DNA from: UBA7803 sp036381275
GTDB taxonomy: Bacteria; Pseudomonadota; Gammaproteobacteria; Pseudomonadales; Azotimanducaceae
Direction: 5' to 3'
Assembly: GCA_036381275.1 (NCBI GenBank)
Contig: DASVDC010000037.1
Coordinates: 1 to 64,000, forward strand
DNA length: 64,000 nt
Both the position numbers and the translations under genes were made by a program. The notes under the pieces are model-generated. The model saw only the letters and a list, made by a program, of their open reading frames with translations. It ran no database searches and was not told the origin of the DNA. Positions 46,243 to 56,203 of the stretch are shown in pieces. Numbering within the stretch: the first letter of the stretch is position 1; each line of letters begins with the position of its first letter.

Positions 46243-48348
46243 TCACGCCGCACCGTGCTCCTCCAGCAGCGCGAGAAGCCCCGCTTCGTCCAACACGGGT
46301 ATGCCCAGCGACTCGGCCTTCGCGAGCTTGCTGCCGGCCCCCGGGCCGGCGACCACCCGGTCGGTGTTCTTCGACACCGAGCCGGCCACCTTCGCGCCGA
46401 GCCGCACGAGCTTCTCCTTCGCCTCCTCCCGGGTCATCGACTCGAGCGTCCCGGTCAGCACCCACGTCTGCCCGGCGAGCGGCAGCGGCCCGGCCGTGCG
46501 CGGCGGCGCGGGCCAGTGCACGCCCTCGGCGAGCAGATCGTCCACCGCGCGGCGCCGCTCCGGATCCTGGAAGTAGCCGTGCACGTGCGCGGCGACCACC
46601 GGGCCGACGTCGGGCACCGCTTCGAGCTCCTCCGGGGAGGCGTCGCGCAGCGCGTCCAGGCTGCCGAAGTGGCTCGCCAGCGCCTGTGCGGTGGCGGTGC
46701 CCACCTCGCGGATGCCGAGCGCGTAGATGAACCGGGCGAGCGTCGTCTCCTTGCTGCGCTCGAGCGACGCCACCAGCTTTTCCGCCGACTTCTCCCCCAT
46801 CCGCTCGAGCCCGGCCAGCGTCTCGGCGTCGAGCCGGAAGAGGTCCGCCGGCAGGCGCACCAGACCGGTCTCGACGAGCTGCTCGATCAGCTTGTCGCCG
46901 AGGCCGTCGATGTCGAGCGCGGCGCGCGAGGCGAAGTGCTTCAGGCCCTCCTTGCGCTGCGCCGGGCAGACCTCGGGGCCCGCCGAGCAGCGCGCCACCG
47001 CCTCGCCCTCGGGGCGCACGATCGGGCTGCCGCAGGACGGACAGCCGTCCGGCAGCTCGACCGGCTTCGCGTCCCGCGGACGCTTCGCGGCGATCACGGC
47101 CATCACCTGCGGGATCACGTCGCCCGCCCGGCGCACCAGCACCGTGTCGCCGACGTGCAGGTCGAGGCGCGCGACCTCGTCCATGTTGTGCAGCGTCGCG
47201 TTGCTGACCGTGACTCCGCCGACGAACACCGGCTCGAGGCGCGCGACCGGCGTCACCGCGCCGGTGCGGCCGACCTGGAATTCCACCGCCAGCACCCGGG
47301 TGGTGGACTCTTCGGGCGGGTACTTGTACGCGAGCGCCCAGCGGGGGCTCTTGCTCAGCACGCCGAGCCGCTCCTGCGCGGCGAGGTCGTTCACCTTGAT
47401 CACCACGCCGTCGATGTCGTAGCCGAGGCGATGGCGGCGCTCGAGCATCTCGGCGACGTAGGCCTCGACCCCGTCGACGTCCTCGACCAGGCGCGCTTCC
47501 GGGTTCACCCGCAGGCCCCACTCGCGCAGCTTCTCGAGCACCTCGTACTGGGTCTTCGGCCGCCAGTGGTCCTCGACCCGTCCGATGCCGTAGCAGAACA
47601 GGCTGAGCGGCCGCCGGGCGGTGAGCTTCGGATCGAGCTGGCGGAGGCTGCCGGCGGCGCCGTTGCGCGGGTTCACCAGCGTCTTCTCGCCGGCCGCGCG
47701 GGCGGCGGCATTGAACGCCTGGAAGTCCTGCTGCGACATGTAGACCTCGCCGCGCACCTCCAGCACGGTCGGCAGGTCCGACCCGCGCAGCTTCAGCGGC
47801 ACCGCGCGCAGCGTGCGGATGTTCGCGGTGACGTCCTCGCCGACCTGGCCGTCGCCGCGGGTCGCGCCGAGGGTCAGGCGTCCGTTTTCGTAGATCAGGG
47901 TCACCGCCACGCCGTCGATCTTCGGCTCGCAGGTGAGCTCGAGCGGTCCGTCGCTGCCGAGCCGGTTCTTGCAGCGCGCGAGCCAGTCCTCGAGCTCCTC
48001 GCGGGTCGTGCACTTGTTCAGCGACAGCATCGGCACCGCGTGGCGGACCGGCGCGAACTCGCCGAGCGGCTCGGCGCCGATGCGCTGGGTCGGCGAATCG
48101 TCGGTGACCAGCTCCGGATGCTCGGCCTCGAGCGCGACCAGCTCGTCGTACAGCTCGTCGTACTCGGCGTCGGAGATCTCCGGTGCATCGAGCACGTAGT
48201 AGAGGTGGTTGTGGTGGTTGATCAGCTCGCGCAGTTCTTCCGCGCGCCGCCGCGCGGCCGCGGGCACGCGGTCCGGGGTCTCTGGCCGCGGGCCGGCCGG
48301 GGTGATCTCACCGCCGGCGGCACCGCCGGACTTGCGCTGCCGGGCCAT
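46243..48348 (-). CDS. ligA: NAD-dependent DNA ligase
   Basis: A 701-residue LigA. Seen: domain Ia (YYVLDAPEISDAEYDELYDEL), the adenylated lysine Lys143 in CEPKIDGVA, RGDGQVGEDVT, NPRNGAAGSLRQLD, the OB and zinc-finger region with CPSCGSP and CSAGPEVCPAQ (four cysteines), helix-hairpin-helix repeats (IDGLGDKLIEQLV), and the C-terminal BRCT domain (GQTWVLTGTLESMTREEAKEKLVRLGAKVAGSVS, landmark). It seals nicks during replication. zipA lies 25 bases upstream, giving the classic smc-zipA-ligA block. Confidence 0.98.
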   Translation of the reverse strand: MARQRKSGGAAGGEITPAGPRPETPDRVPAAARRRAEELRELINHHNHLYYVLDAPEISDAEYDELYDELVALEAEHPELVTDDSPTQRIGAEPLGEFAPVRHAVPMLSLNKCTTREELEDWLARCKNRLGSDGPLELTCEPKIDGVAVTLIYENGRLTLGATRGDGQVGEDVTANIRTLRAVPLKLRGSDLPTVLEVRGEVYMSQQDFQAFNAAARAAGEKTLVNPRNGAAGSLRQLDPKLTARRPLSLFCYGIGRVEDHWRPKTQYEVLEKLREWGLRVNPEARLVEDVDGVEAYVAEMLERRHRLGYDIDGVVIKVNDLAAQERLGVLSKSPRWALAYKYPPEESTTRVLAVEFQVGRTGAVTPVARLEPVFVGGVTVSNATLHNMDEVARLDLHVGDTVLVRRAGDVIPQVMAVIAAKRPRDAKPVELPDGCPSCGSPIVRPEGEAVARCSAGPEVCPAQRKEGLKHFASRAALDIDGLGDKLIEQLVETGLVRLPADLFRLDAETLAGLERMGEKSAEKLVASLERSKETTLARFIYALGIREVGTATAQALASHFGSLDALRDASPEELEAVPDVGPVVAAHVHGYFQDPERRRAVDDLLAEGVHWPAPPRTAGPLPLAGQTWVLTGTLESMTREEAKEKLVRLGAKVAGSVSKNTDRVVAGPGAGSKLAKAESLGIPVLDEAGLLALLEEHGAA

Positions 48349-48373
48349 CGCTGCCGTGCCGTCTCACTCGGCC

Positions 48374-49384
48374 TCAGGCACGCATCGACATCCGCCGCCG
48401 GCAGAAGTCGGTGATGCGCTGGCGGTAGTGCTCGACGGTCTGGCCGGTCATCACGCTGCGCTGCTCGTCCTTGACCTCGCCGCCGACCCGCACCGCGACG
48501 TCCCGCGCGGCCTTCAGCATGTCCTCGAACACCTCGAGCGGCTGCTCCGGCCCGGGGAGCTGCATGAAGAAGCAGATGCCCGGCGAGCGGAAGCGCTCGA
48601 GATCGGAGAGATCGAACGTGCCGGGTTCCACGACGTTCGCGACGCTGTAGAGCGTGCCGCGGGTCAGCGGATCGATCCGGTGGAAGATGTTCATCTGGCC
48701 GTAGCGCAGCCCGCGCGCGCGCAGCGCCTCCACCACACCGGGGCCGGTGAACGGCTTGCCCTTCGGCGCCAGCACGTTCAGCACGATCAGCTCTTCCACG
48801 GGCCGCTCCGCCTTGCGCGGCTCGGCGGCCGCCGACGCGCTGCCGCGTTTGCGGCCGGCCCCGCGCGGCTCCGGCAGCGTCACGTCCTTGACCTTGCCGC
48901 GGCGCGGCGCGGCCGGGCCCGCATCGGCGCGCCGCTCCGGGGCGCGGGGCGCGGGCGCGGCGGTACCGGGCGCGGGCTCGTCCGCGGGTTCCGGCGCAGC
49001 GGCCGCGGCCCTTACCGATTCGTCCGTGTGGCCGTGCCGTTCGGCCGTTCCGGGCCGCTCCGGCAGCGGCTCGAGACGCGGCTCGGTCTTGCGCACGTTC
49101 GCGCCGGCCGCGGCGCGACCCGGGCGCGGCTCGATCGCCCCCCGCTCGAGCTCGAGCCGCCCCTGCGCGGGCGCGTCGGCACGGGCAACGATGCGCGCGC
49201 CGCCGTTCGGCAACTCGGCGCGCAGCCGCTTGAGGTCGTCATCGTCGTCGGCGTCGGCGAACTGGGTGACGAGGTCCATCCGCAGCGGATCACGGCGCGC
49301 CTTCCAGGCGATCCAGAGCCCGTGCGCCACGACGGCAACGATCAGCAGGCCCCCGCCGATGAGGATGAAGTCTTTGATGTCCAC
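48374..49384 (-). CDS. zipA: Cell division protein ZipA
   Basis: A 336-residue division protein that anchors FtsZ to the inner membrane. Seen: N-terminal membrane anchor (DFILIGGGLLIVAVVAHGLWIAWK), a long Pro/Ala/Arg/Glu-rich linker (about 55-195), and the C-terminal FtsZ-binding domain with VLNVLAPKGKPFTG, MNIFHRIDP and GICFFMQLPGPEQPLEVFEDMLKAA. The start is GTG at 49384. Found in gammaproteobacteria, between smc and ligA as usual. Confidence 0.95.
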   Translation of the reverse strand: MDIKDFILIGGGLLIVAVVAHGLWIAWKARRDPLRMDLVTQFADADDDDDLKRLRAELPNGGARIVARADAPAQGRLELERGAIEPRPGRAAAGANVRKTEPRLEPLPERPGTAERHGHTDESVRAAAAAPEPADEPAPGTAAPAPRAPERRADAGPAAPRRGKVKDVTLPEPRGAGRKRGSASAAAEPRKAERPVEELIVLNVLAPKGKPFTGPGVVEALRARGLRYGQMNIFHRIDPLTRGTLYSVANVVEPGTFDLSDLERFRSPGICFFMQLPGPEQPLEVFEDMLKAARDVAVRVGGEVKDEQRSVMTGQTVEHYRQRITDFCRRRMSMRA

Positions 49385-49470
49385 GTTCGGCTCCTCGGCC
49401 GCACGTTGCGGCCCGACAGCTTCCAGAACTTCAGGAGCGGCGACCTGTTGGAGTCACAGGGCGGAGGCTT

Positions 49471-52400
49471 TCAGCCCGCCATCGCCGCCGCTTCCTCCAC
49501 GTCGACCGAAACCAGCCGGGACACCCCCGGCTCGTGCATCGTCACCCCCATGAGATGGTCGGCCATCTCCATGGTGATCTTGTTGTGGGTGATCACGACG
49601 AACTGCACGTCGGCCGACATTTCCTCAATCAACTCGGCGAAACGCACGACGTTGGTGTCGTCGAGCGGTGCGTCCACCTCGTCCAGCAGGCAAACCGGGC
49701 TGGGATTCAAGTGGAAGATGGCGAAGATCAGCGCTACCGCCGTCATCGCTTTCTCGCCGCCCGAGAGCAAATGCACGCTCGCGTTTCGCTTACCCGGCGG
49801 CCGCGCCATCAGCGTGACCCCGGTGTCGAGCAGATCCTCCCCTGTCAGTTCCAGATACGCGTGTCCTCCGCCGAAGATTTTCGGGAACAGCTCGCCCAGA
49901 CGAGCGTTTACTTTTTCGAATGTGTCCTTGAAACGCAACCGCGTTTCCCGGTCGATCTTGCGAATCGCCGCGAGCAGCGTCTCGAGCGCCTGCTCGAGGT
50001 CGTCGTTCTGCCGGTCGAGGTACTCCTTGCGCTCGGACTGCGACTCGTACTCCTCGATGGCCGCGAGGTTGATCGGGCCGAGGCGCTGGATGCGCCGGTC
50101 GACCGCGGCGAGGGCCTCCGCCGCAGCCTCCTCGGTGGCGTCGGGCGCGAGCGACTGCTGCACGGCCTCGAGGGTGAAACCGGTGGCCTGGATCTGTCCG
50201 AGGAGGTTGCGCTCCTCCACGACCAGCCCCTGGCGGTCGACCCGCGCGGACTCGAGCCGGCCGCGCACCTGCGCGAGCTCGGCTTCCGCCTGGCCGCGGC
50301 GCTCTTCGAGCTCGCGCACCTCCGCATCGAGCGCATCCAGCGTGCGGCGCACCTCGGTCAGCCGCTCCTCCTCCGCGAGCCGCTCACCGAGCTTGCGCTC
50401 GAGGTCGGCCTTCAGCTCCGGCAGCGGCCGGGCGCTGTCCCGGATCCCGGTCTCGAGGCGGCGCTGCTGCTCCTCGAGCTCCTGGCGCTGGCGGAGCAGC
50501 CGCGCGCGGGCGGTCTCGCCCGCCGCGAGCCGCGAGCGCAGGCTGCCGAGCTCGGCGTTCAGGCCGTGGTAGCGGTCGCGGCTCGCGCGCGCCGCGTCGC
50601 GGACCTCGGCCAGCTCCCGCTCGTGCTCATCCCGGGTCAGGCCGAACGCGTCGCGCTCGGCGGCCAGGGTCTCGCGCCGCTGCTCGGCGACCACCAGCCG
50701 CGTGCGCGCCTCGGTCAGATTGTCGCTCTCCTGGCGGATCTGCGCGTCGATCTCCTCGCGCTCCTGCTCCATGCGCTGGCGGCGCGCGTCGGACTCCTCC
50801 ATCTGCACGCGGCGCACGCCGTGATCGGTCTTCAGCTCCGCGAGGCGCCGGTTGAGCTCGTTGATCTCGCCCTGCAGCCGGTCGCGCTCGCGCTCGAGCG
50901 TCTCGACCCGGGCACGGCTCTCGCTGACGCGGCCCTGCAGCGCGCCGAGGTGGCGCTCCGCCTCCTCGACCCGCATGTTCAGCGTCTCGATCTCCTGGGC
51001 CCGCTCGATGATGCCGGACTCGTCCTGCGCGACCCCGAGCACCCGGACCCAGTCCGGCCCGATCCAGACGCCCTGCCGGGTCATGATGCTCTCGTACGGC
51101 CGCAGCCGATGGCGCTGACCGAACGCCACCTCGAGGGTCTCCGCGGCGTAGACGCCGTGCAGCAGCGCGCCGAGCTTCAGGTCGCGGCTGCGTACCAGCG
51201 ACGCGAGGCTCGGCAGCTCGCCGTCGTGCTCCGGCTCCACCCGGCCTTCCACCAGGATCACCGAGCCGTCGTCGAGCCGGCCGAGTGCCGGCTCGAAATC
51301 GTCGATGCGCTCGACCCGCACCGCCTTCAGGTAGTCGCCGAGCACCGCTTCCACGGCCCGCTCCCAGCCCGGCACCACCGCGAGCAGCTCGCCGAGCCGT
51401 TCGCTGCGGTCGAGGTTCTGCTCGGCGAGCCAGCCGTGCGCCTCGCGCTCGCTCTTGCCGAGCGCCGCCTGCTGAACCGCCTCGAGGCTCGCGAGCTCGT
51501 GGCGCAGGGTCTGCACCTCGCCGCGGGCTTCGTCGAGCACCCGCTCGCCGTGCAGGACCTCCTCCCGGGCGGCGGCCAGATCGGCGAGGCACCGGTCGAT
51601 GTCCGCCTCGAGCCGGCGGCGCAGCTCCTCCTGGCCGGCGATCTCCTGAGCCAGGCTGTCGACGTGGTCGCTGTCCACCACCGGCACGTTCAGCGCGTCC
51701 TCGTCGAGCCGCTCACGGCGCGCGCGCAGGCGCTGCAGAAGCTGCTCGAGATGATCCACCCGCGAGGCCTGGACCTCGGCGTCGCGCTCGTGCTCGGCGA
51801 CCCGCCGGTTCAGCGCTTCCCACTGCGCCTGCCACTCGCGGTGGCCCGCTTCCAGCGCGGTCAGGCGCTCCTGGCAGGCGGCGTCTTCCTCGGCGGCGAC
51901 CTCGACCTCGGGCACGAGGCCGTCGATGCGCGCGCGCAGCTCGGCGATCTCCGCTTCGTCCATGCCGAGCTGCCGGACCGTCTCCTCGGCCCGCTGTGCG
52001 ACGCCGGACAGGTCGAGCTCGAGCTGCTTGACCCGCTGCTGGCTGAACTGGATGGCCTCTTCGATCCGCGCGATGTCGGCGCCGATCTGGTAGTAGCGCC
52101 CTTGCACGCGGTTGAATTCTTCCGAGGTGTCGGCGTGGCGGTTACGGCGCCGCTCGATCTCGGTGTCGATGTGGGAGAGCCCGGCCGCCGCCTTCTCGAG
52201 CGCCACCTCGAGCTCGCGGATCTCGCGCTGGCGCGCTTCGAGCACCTTGTGCAGATTCAGGTAGCGCAGCGTGTACAGCTCGGCGGTGAGCCGGCGCTCT
52301 TCCTCCTTCAGCTCCTTGTACCGCTCGGCCGCCTTGGCCTGGCGCTGCAGCCGGTCGAGCTGCCGGCCGAGCTCCTCGCGCAGGTCGCGCAGCCGTTCGA

Positions 52401-52971
52401 GGTTCTCGCGGGTGTGGCGGATGCGGTTCTCGGTCTCGCGGCGGCGCTCCTTGTACTTCGAGATGCCGGCCGCTTCCTCGAGGTAGACGCGCAAATCCTC
52501 GGGCTTGGCTTCGACGAGCTGGCTGATCATGCCCTGCTCGATGATCGAGTAGCTGCGCGGGCCGAAGCCGGTGCCGAGGAAGATGTCCATGATGTCCCGG
52601 CGCCGGCAGCGGTTGCCGTTCAGGAAGTAGTTCGACTGCGCGTCGCGGGTGACCTGGCGGCGGATCGAGATCTCGGAGTAGGCGGCGTACTCGCCGCCGA
52701 TGCGGCCGTCGCTGTTGTCGAAGACCAGCTCGATGCTCGCCTGGGCGGTGGGCTTGCGGGTGTTCGAGCCGTTGAAGATGACGTCGGTGATGTTCTCGCC
52801 GCGGAGCTGCTTCGCGGAGCTCTCGCCCATCACCCAGCGAACCGCATCGATGATGTTGGATTTGCCGCAACCGTTCGGCCCGACGACCGCGCAGCGGTTG
52901 CCAGGGAGGGTGACGGTGGTCGGATCGACGAAGGATTTGAAACCGGCGAGTTTGATCTGCTTCAGACGCAT
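49471..52971 (-). CDS. smc: Chromosome segregation protein SMC
   Basis: A 1166-residue SMC ATPase. Seen: Walker A VGPNGCGKSNI (P-loop at 31-38), long heptad-rich coiled coils on both sides, the hinge (about 505-660, with EAVLGDYLKAVRVERIDDFEP and a glycine motif), the signature HLLSGGEKAMTAVA and the Walker B VCLLDEVDAPLDDTNV near the C-terminus. Forms a condensin that organises the chromosome, normally with ScpA and ScpB, which are not in this window. Followed 86 bases later by zipA. Confidence 0.98.
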   Translation of the reverse strand: MRLKQIKLAGFKSFVDPTTVTLPGNRCAVVGPNGCGKSNIIDAVRWVMGESSAKQLRGENITDVIFNGSNTRKPTAQASIELVFDNSDGRIGGEYAAYSEISIRRQVTRDAQSNYFLNGNRCRRRDIMDIFLGTGFGPRSYSIIEQGMISQLVEAKPEDLRVYLEEAAGISKYKERRRETENRIRHTRENLERLRDLREELGRQLDRLQRQAKAAERYKELKEEERRLTAELYTLRYLNLHKVLEARQREIRELEVALEKAAAGLSHIDTEIERRRNRHADTSEEFNRVQGRYYQIGADIARIEEAIQFSQQRVKQLELDLSGVAQRAEETVRQLGMDEAEIAELRARIDGLVPEVEVAAEEDAACQERLTALEAGHREWQAQWEALNRRVAEHERDAEVQASRVDHLEQLLQRLRARRERLDEDALNVPVVDSDHVDSLAQEIAGQEELRRRLEADIDRCLADLAAAREEVLHGERVLDEARGEVQTLRHELASLEAVQQAALGKSEREAHGWLAEQNLDRSERLGELLAVVPGWERAVEAVLGDYLKAVRVERIDDFEPALGRLDDGSVILVEGRVEPEHDGELPSLASLVRSRDLKLGALLHGVYAAETLEVAFGQRHRLRPYESIMTRQGVWIGPDWVRVLGVAQDESGIIERAQEIETLNMRVEEAERHLGALQGRVSESRARVETLERERDRLQGEINELNRRLAELKTDHGVRRVQMEESDARRQRMEQEREEIDAQIRQESDNLTEARTRLVVAEQRRETLAAERDAFGLTRDEHERELAEVRDAARASRDRYHGLNAELGSLRSRLAAGETARARLLRQRQELEEQQRRLETGIRDSARPLPELKADLERKLGERLAEEERLTEVRRTLDALDAEVRELEERRGQAEAELAQVRGRLESARVDRQGLVVEERNLLGQIQATGFTLEAVQQSLAPDATEEAAAEALAAVDRRIQRLGPINLAAIEEYESQSERKEYLDRQNDDLEQALETLLAAIRKIDRETRLRFKDTFEKVNARLGELFPKIFGGGHAYLELTGEDLLDTGVTLMARPPGKRNASVHLLSGGEKAMTAVALIFAIFHLNPSPVCLLDEVDAPLDDTNVVRFAELIEEMSADVQFVVITHNKITMEMADHLMGVTMHEPGVSRLVSVDVEEAAAMAG

Positions 52972-53063
52972 TCGTCCGGACGTGCACCCAATCCCTGCAA
53001 AGGCGCCAGTCTAAACAAACGCAGGCCGCGTGTCCCGCAATTGTTCGACGTGCGCCGCGCCGC

Positions 53064-53795
53064 TCAGGCGTCCATCGACTTGGCGGCGCCGCTCCGTTCG
53101 CTCCACGCGCGGCGCGGGCCGGCGGCGCCGTTCGCGGTCGGCTGCTGGTCGCGCAGCGACGCCAGCGCGAGCTTGCGCTCGCGGCCGTTGAACGCGTGCA
53201 CGAGCTGGCTGACCTGCTCGGTGTCGCCCTCCGCGACCGCCTTCAGCAGCGAGCGGTGATAGCGCAGGTTGTCGCGCAGGTCGTAGTCCGGGTGCGCGGC
53301 CGCCAGGTAGGTGAGGCGCAGCCCCGCGGGGATCAGGCCCTTCAGCACCGAGACGAGGTAGAAGTTGTTGATCTGCTGGAAGCCCGCACGGGCGAACGCA
53401 CGGCGCGCGTCCAGCACGCCGTCGATGGACCCCGCCTGCACCGCGGCGGCGAGATCCCGAATGGTGGCTTCGAACGGCTCGAGGTCGAGATTCCGCTTCT
53501 GGGCCAGCTTGCCGTAGAAGGACGACTGCAGATCGGTGACCAGCTCGGAACAGTTGGTCAGCTCCTCCGCCTCCAGCGAGCTCACCATCGCGCCGCGCCG
53601 CGGCAGGATCTCGACCAGGTAGCGCCGCTCGAGGATCAGCAGCGCCTCGCGCACGGAACCGCGGGAGACGCCGAGCTCGGAGGCGACTTTCAGCTCCTGG
53701 ATTCGGGCTCGGGGCCGCAAGCGTCCGGAGATGATCTCGCTGCCCAGGTGATCGGCGATGCGTTCGGTGAGACTGGCGGCCGGTTCGAATTGCAT
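53064..53795 (-). CDS. GntR/FCD-family transcriptional regulator
   Basis: A 243-residue FadR-type regulator. Seen: winged helix with LTERIADHLGSEIISGRLRPRARIQE and LGVSRGSVREALLILERRYLVEILPRRGAMV (landmarks), then a helical FCD ligand domain with the metal-ligand positions DARRAF, NNLRYHRSLLKAV and QLVHAF. A 209-base gap upstream holds a REP-like unit; smc lies 92 bases downstream. The neighbouring genes are housekeeping, so the target is not evident. Confidence 0.9.
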   Translation of the reverse strand: MQFEPAASLTERIADHLGSEIISGRLRPRARIQELKVASELGVSRGSVREALLILERRYLVEILPRRGAMVSSLEAEELTNCSELVTDLQSSFYGKLAQKRNLDLEPFEATIRDLAAAVQAGSIDGVLDARRAFARAGFQQINNFYLVSVLKGLIPAGLRLTYLAAAHPDYDLRDNLRYHRSLLKAVAEGDTEQVSQLVHAFNGRERKLALASLRDQQPTANGAAGPRRAWSERSGAAKSMDA

Positions 53796-53972
53796 GGCGA
53801 GGAGCTCTCAACCCTACCCACGGGGGTTCGACTTGGCGCCTTGCTTCAGGTTCCCTGGCGGTGGTGTCTGGAGGTTCCTGGGTGGGGGTGTCGGCGGCCG
53901 GTGGAAGCGGGTGCACGGCGCACGGGCTGGCCCTCCGGGCGAGCTTCGTTCGCCTCAGGCGTCGCGCAGCGC

Positions 53973-53997
53973 TGTGGGAGCGGCCTCCGGCCGCGAA
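53973..53997 (+). repeat. REP-like palindrome downstream of ccmI
   Basis: An exact copy of the 25-base unit (same orientation as 9854 and 35936), 8 bases past the ccmI stop in the 209-base gap to the GntR gene. It may stabilise the 3' end of the ccm transcript. Confidence 0.8.
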
Positions 53998-54004
53998 TGG
54001 CGAG

Positions 54005-55204
54005 TCAGGTGCCGGTGGATTCTATCGGAGCCAGGGTGGCGGTGAGGGTGACGGGGGTGTCGAGGGTGGAGGGGTTCAGGGTTTGGGAGCGCCATTCCCA
54101 GTCGCCGGGGGTGGCGGTGGGGGTGCCGTCGCGGGAGAGGCGGACGACGACCTCGATGGATTCGGCGGCGGAGAGCTCGAGGCCCGCCATGGTGACGGTG
54201 TCGTCGAGGCGGACGGACGTGGGCAGCGTGGCGGCGGGGCGGCGGACGACGGCGTAGGGCATGCCGCCCCCGGGGGGGCGGGCGATCACGAACAGCACGC
54301 CGCGGCTCGGCGCGTTCGCGGGCGCGGTGATGTTCACGTCGATGGTGGGCACGAGCGTACCGAGGCGTTCGCGGGCCTGGGCGAGCCCGCCTTCCAGCAC
54401 GGCGCGCTGGGCCGGCGGCAGCGGGTTCGCGAGCGCGCGGTTCAGGTGCTCGACCGCCTGGCGGTAGTCGCCGCGGCGGTAGGCTTCGATCGCGAACATC
54501 TCGAGCACCAGCGGATGGTTCGGCCGCGCCTCGAGCACGCTCTGCGCGAGCCGCATCGACTGCTCGTCCAGCGTGCCGCCGGCGGCCAGGTAGCGCGATT
54601 GCAGCCAGTACAGCGCGACGTTCGGGTCCGGGCCCAGGTGGCGGTGCGCCTCGGCGAACGCGGCCGCGGCGCCGGCGAAGTCGGTGAGCTGCAGCCGGGT
54701 GACGCCGAGCAGGTACCAGCTCTCCCCGTCCTCCGGCACGCGCTCGACCCGGCGCGCGAGCCGCGCGCGCCATTGCTCGAGCTCGCTGCGGTCGGCCTCG
54801 GGGTCGAGGTCCAGCACCCGCGCGGCCCCGGCGAGCTCGAGGGCCGCCGGCTCGCCGACGCTCTGGTAGACGATCAGCGCGGTCACCGGCAGCAGCAGCG
54901 CGAGCGCCCAGACCACGGTTCGCACCGCACCGCCGGCGCCGGCCTCGGCGACGGTGCGCTCGTCGTCGGGGAGCTCCGCGAGCAGCGTGGCGCCGAGCTC
55001 GTCCACCACCTGCTGGCGCGTCTCGGCGTCGAGCTGCCCGGCCTCCGCCTCGGCCTCCAGCTCCGCCAGCCGGTCGCGGTAGAGCGCCCGCATCTCCGCG
55101 ACGCGGCCGGCCCGGCGCGCCCGGGCGCCGCGGCCCCCGAGCAGCGGCCACACCACGAACGCCAGCGCCAGGATCAACAGCGCCGCAGCGGCCGGCCAGA
55201 ACAT
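54005..55204 (-). CDS. ccmI: Cytochrome c maturation protein CcmI
   Basis: A 399-residue membrane-anchored TPR protein that chaperones apocytochrome c for the CcmFH haem ligase. Seen: spans at about 2-19 and 95-115, a cytoplasmic arginine-rich loop between them, TPR repeats (GESWYLLGVTRLQLTDFAGAAAAFAEAHRHLG landmark), and a beta-rich C-terminal domain. It overlaps the ccmH stop by one base (TGATG). Last gene of the ccm operon. Confidence 0.92.
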   Translation of the reverse strand: MFWPAAAALLILALAFVVWPLLGGRGARARRAGRVAEMRALYRDRLAELEAEAEAGQLDAETRQQVVDELGATLLAELPDDERTVAEAGAGGAVRTVVWALALLLPVTALIVYQSVGEPAALELAGAARVLDLDPEADRSELEQWRARLARRVERVPEDGESWYLLGVTRLQLTDFAGAAAAFAEAHRHLGPDPNVALYWLQSRYLAAGGTLDEQSMRLAQSVLEARPNHPLVLEMFAIEAYRRGDYRQAVEHLNRALANPLPPAQRAVLEGGLAQARERLGTLVPTIDVNITAPANAPSRGVLFVIARPPGGGMPYAVVRRPAATLPTSVRLDDTVTMAGLELSAAESIEVVVRLSRDGTPTATPGDWEWRSQTLNPSTLDTPVTLTATLAPIESTGT

Positions 55205-55674
55205 CAGTCGCGATCCAGGATCGCGCGCAGCCGCGCCGTTTCGTCGTCGCTGAGCGGCGCCGCCGGCGGCCGGCGCAACATGCGCCAGACCACCAGCACG
55301 CCGATCAGCAGGAACAGCGGCGGGCCGAACCACAGGAGCCACGTGGCCGGCCGCAGCGGCGGGTCGTAGAGCACGAAGTCGCCGTACCGCGCCTGCAGGT
55401 AGTCGAGCACCTCCGCGTCGCTCATCCCGTCTTCCGTGATCAGCCGGTGCACGGTGCGGCGCAGGTCCGCGGCGATCGGCGCATCGGATCCGGCCAGGTT
55501 GGTGTTCAGGCACTTGGGGCAGCGCAGCTCGGCGATCAGCGCGCGGTAGCGGGCTTCCTGCTCGGCGCTGTCGAACTCGTACAGATCCACGGGGCTCGCG
55601 GCGTGGACGAACGCCGCGAAGACCAGCGCGAACGCGGCGAGTACCACGGCGGAAAGCGGGACGCCGTCAGCCAT
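55204..55674 (-). CDS. ccmH: Cytochrome c maturation protein CcmH (CcmL-type)
   Basis: A 156-residue thioredoxin-fold-like membrane protein that reduces the apocytochrome haem-binding cysteines. Seen: signal peptide, the active-site pair Cys52-Pro-Lys-Cys55 in LRCPKCLN, and a C-terminal span PATWLLWFGPPLFLLIGVLVVW (landmark). The short form is separate from CcmI, as in many gammaproteobacteria. It overlaps ccmG by 8 bases. Confidence 0.95.
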   Translation of the reverse strand: MADGVPLSAVVLAAFALVFAAFVHAASPVDLYEFDSAEQEARYRALIAELRCPKCLNTNLAGSDAPIAADLRRTVHRLITEDGMSDAEVLDYLQARYGDFVLYDPPLRPATWLLWFGPPLFLLIGVLVVWRMLRRPPAAPLSDDETARLRAILDRD

Positions 55675-56203
55675 CCTTCAATTGCCCCACCAGCGGACCC
55701 AGCTCGTCGCGCCAGATCCGCGGATTGATGTCGCCGACCCGCTTGTAGACGATCGTGCCGTCCGCATCGAGCAGGAAGCTCTCCGGCGCGCCGTAGACGC
55801 CGAGCTCGACGCCGAGGGAACCGTCCGGATCCTGTATCACCATCCGGTACGGATTGCCGTACGCGGCGAGCCACTGCTTGGCCTTCTGCGGGTCGTCCTT
55901 GTAGTTCACGCCGACGATGGTGAGGCCGGTCGCGGCGCCGATCCGCAGCAACTCGTCGTGCTCCGCCTTGCAGGTGGGGCACCAGGTGGCCCAGACGTTC
56001 ACCAGCACCGGCTCGCCGAGCAGGTCCCGGCGGGTCACGGTGCGCTCCGGGTCGTAGAGCAGCGGCGCCTCGAACTCGGGGAACGGCTTGCCGAGCAGCG
56101 CGCTCGGCAGCCGGTGCGGATCCTCGAGGCTGAATCCGATGTAACCGATCCCGACCACCAGCGCGAACACCGCGAGCGGCACGAAAAGGCTCGCCCGGCT
56201 CAT
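55667..56203 (-). CDS. ccmG: Thiol:disulfide interchange protein CcmG/DsbE
   Basis: A 178-residue membrane-anchored thioredoxin of the DsbE type, which keeps apocytochrome cysteines reduced. Seen: N-terminal anchor (about 6-24), active site WCPTC with Cys75 and Cys78 (NVWATWCPTCKAEH), GVNYKDDPQ and the cis-Pro loop YGAPESFLLD. ATGA overlap with ccmF. Confidence 0.95.
   Translation of the reverse strand: MSRASLFVPLAVFALVVGIGYIGFSLEDPHRLPSALLGKPFPEFEAPLLYDPERTVTRRDLLGEPVLVNVWATWCPTCKAEHDELLRIGAATGLTIVGVNYKDDPQKAKQWLAAYGNPYRMVIQDPDGSLGVELGVYGAPESFLLDADGTIVYKRVGDINPRIWRDELGPLVGQLKDG

Noticed and set aside
53010..53040. TTGCGG/TTTAGA as the smc promoter on the minus strand
   Set aside because: Spacing is 19 bases and both hexamers are weak, so the match is not better than chance.
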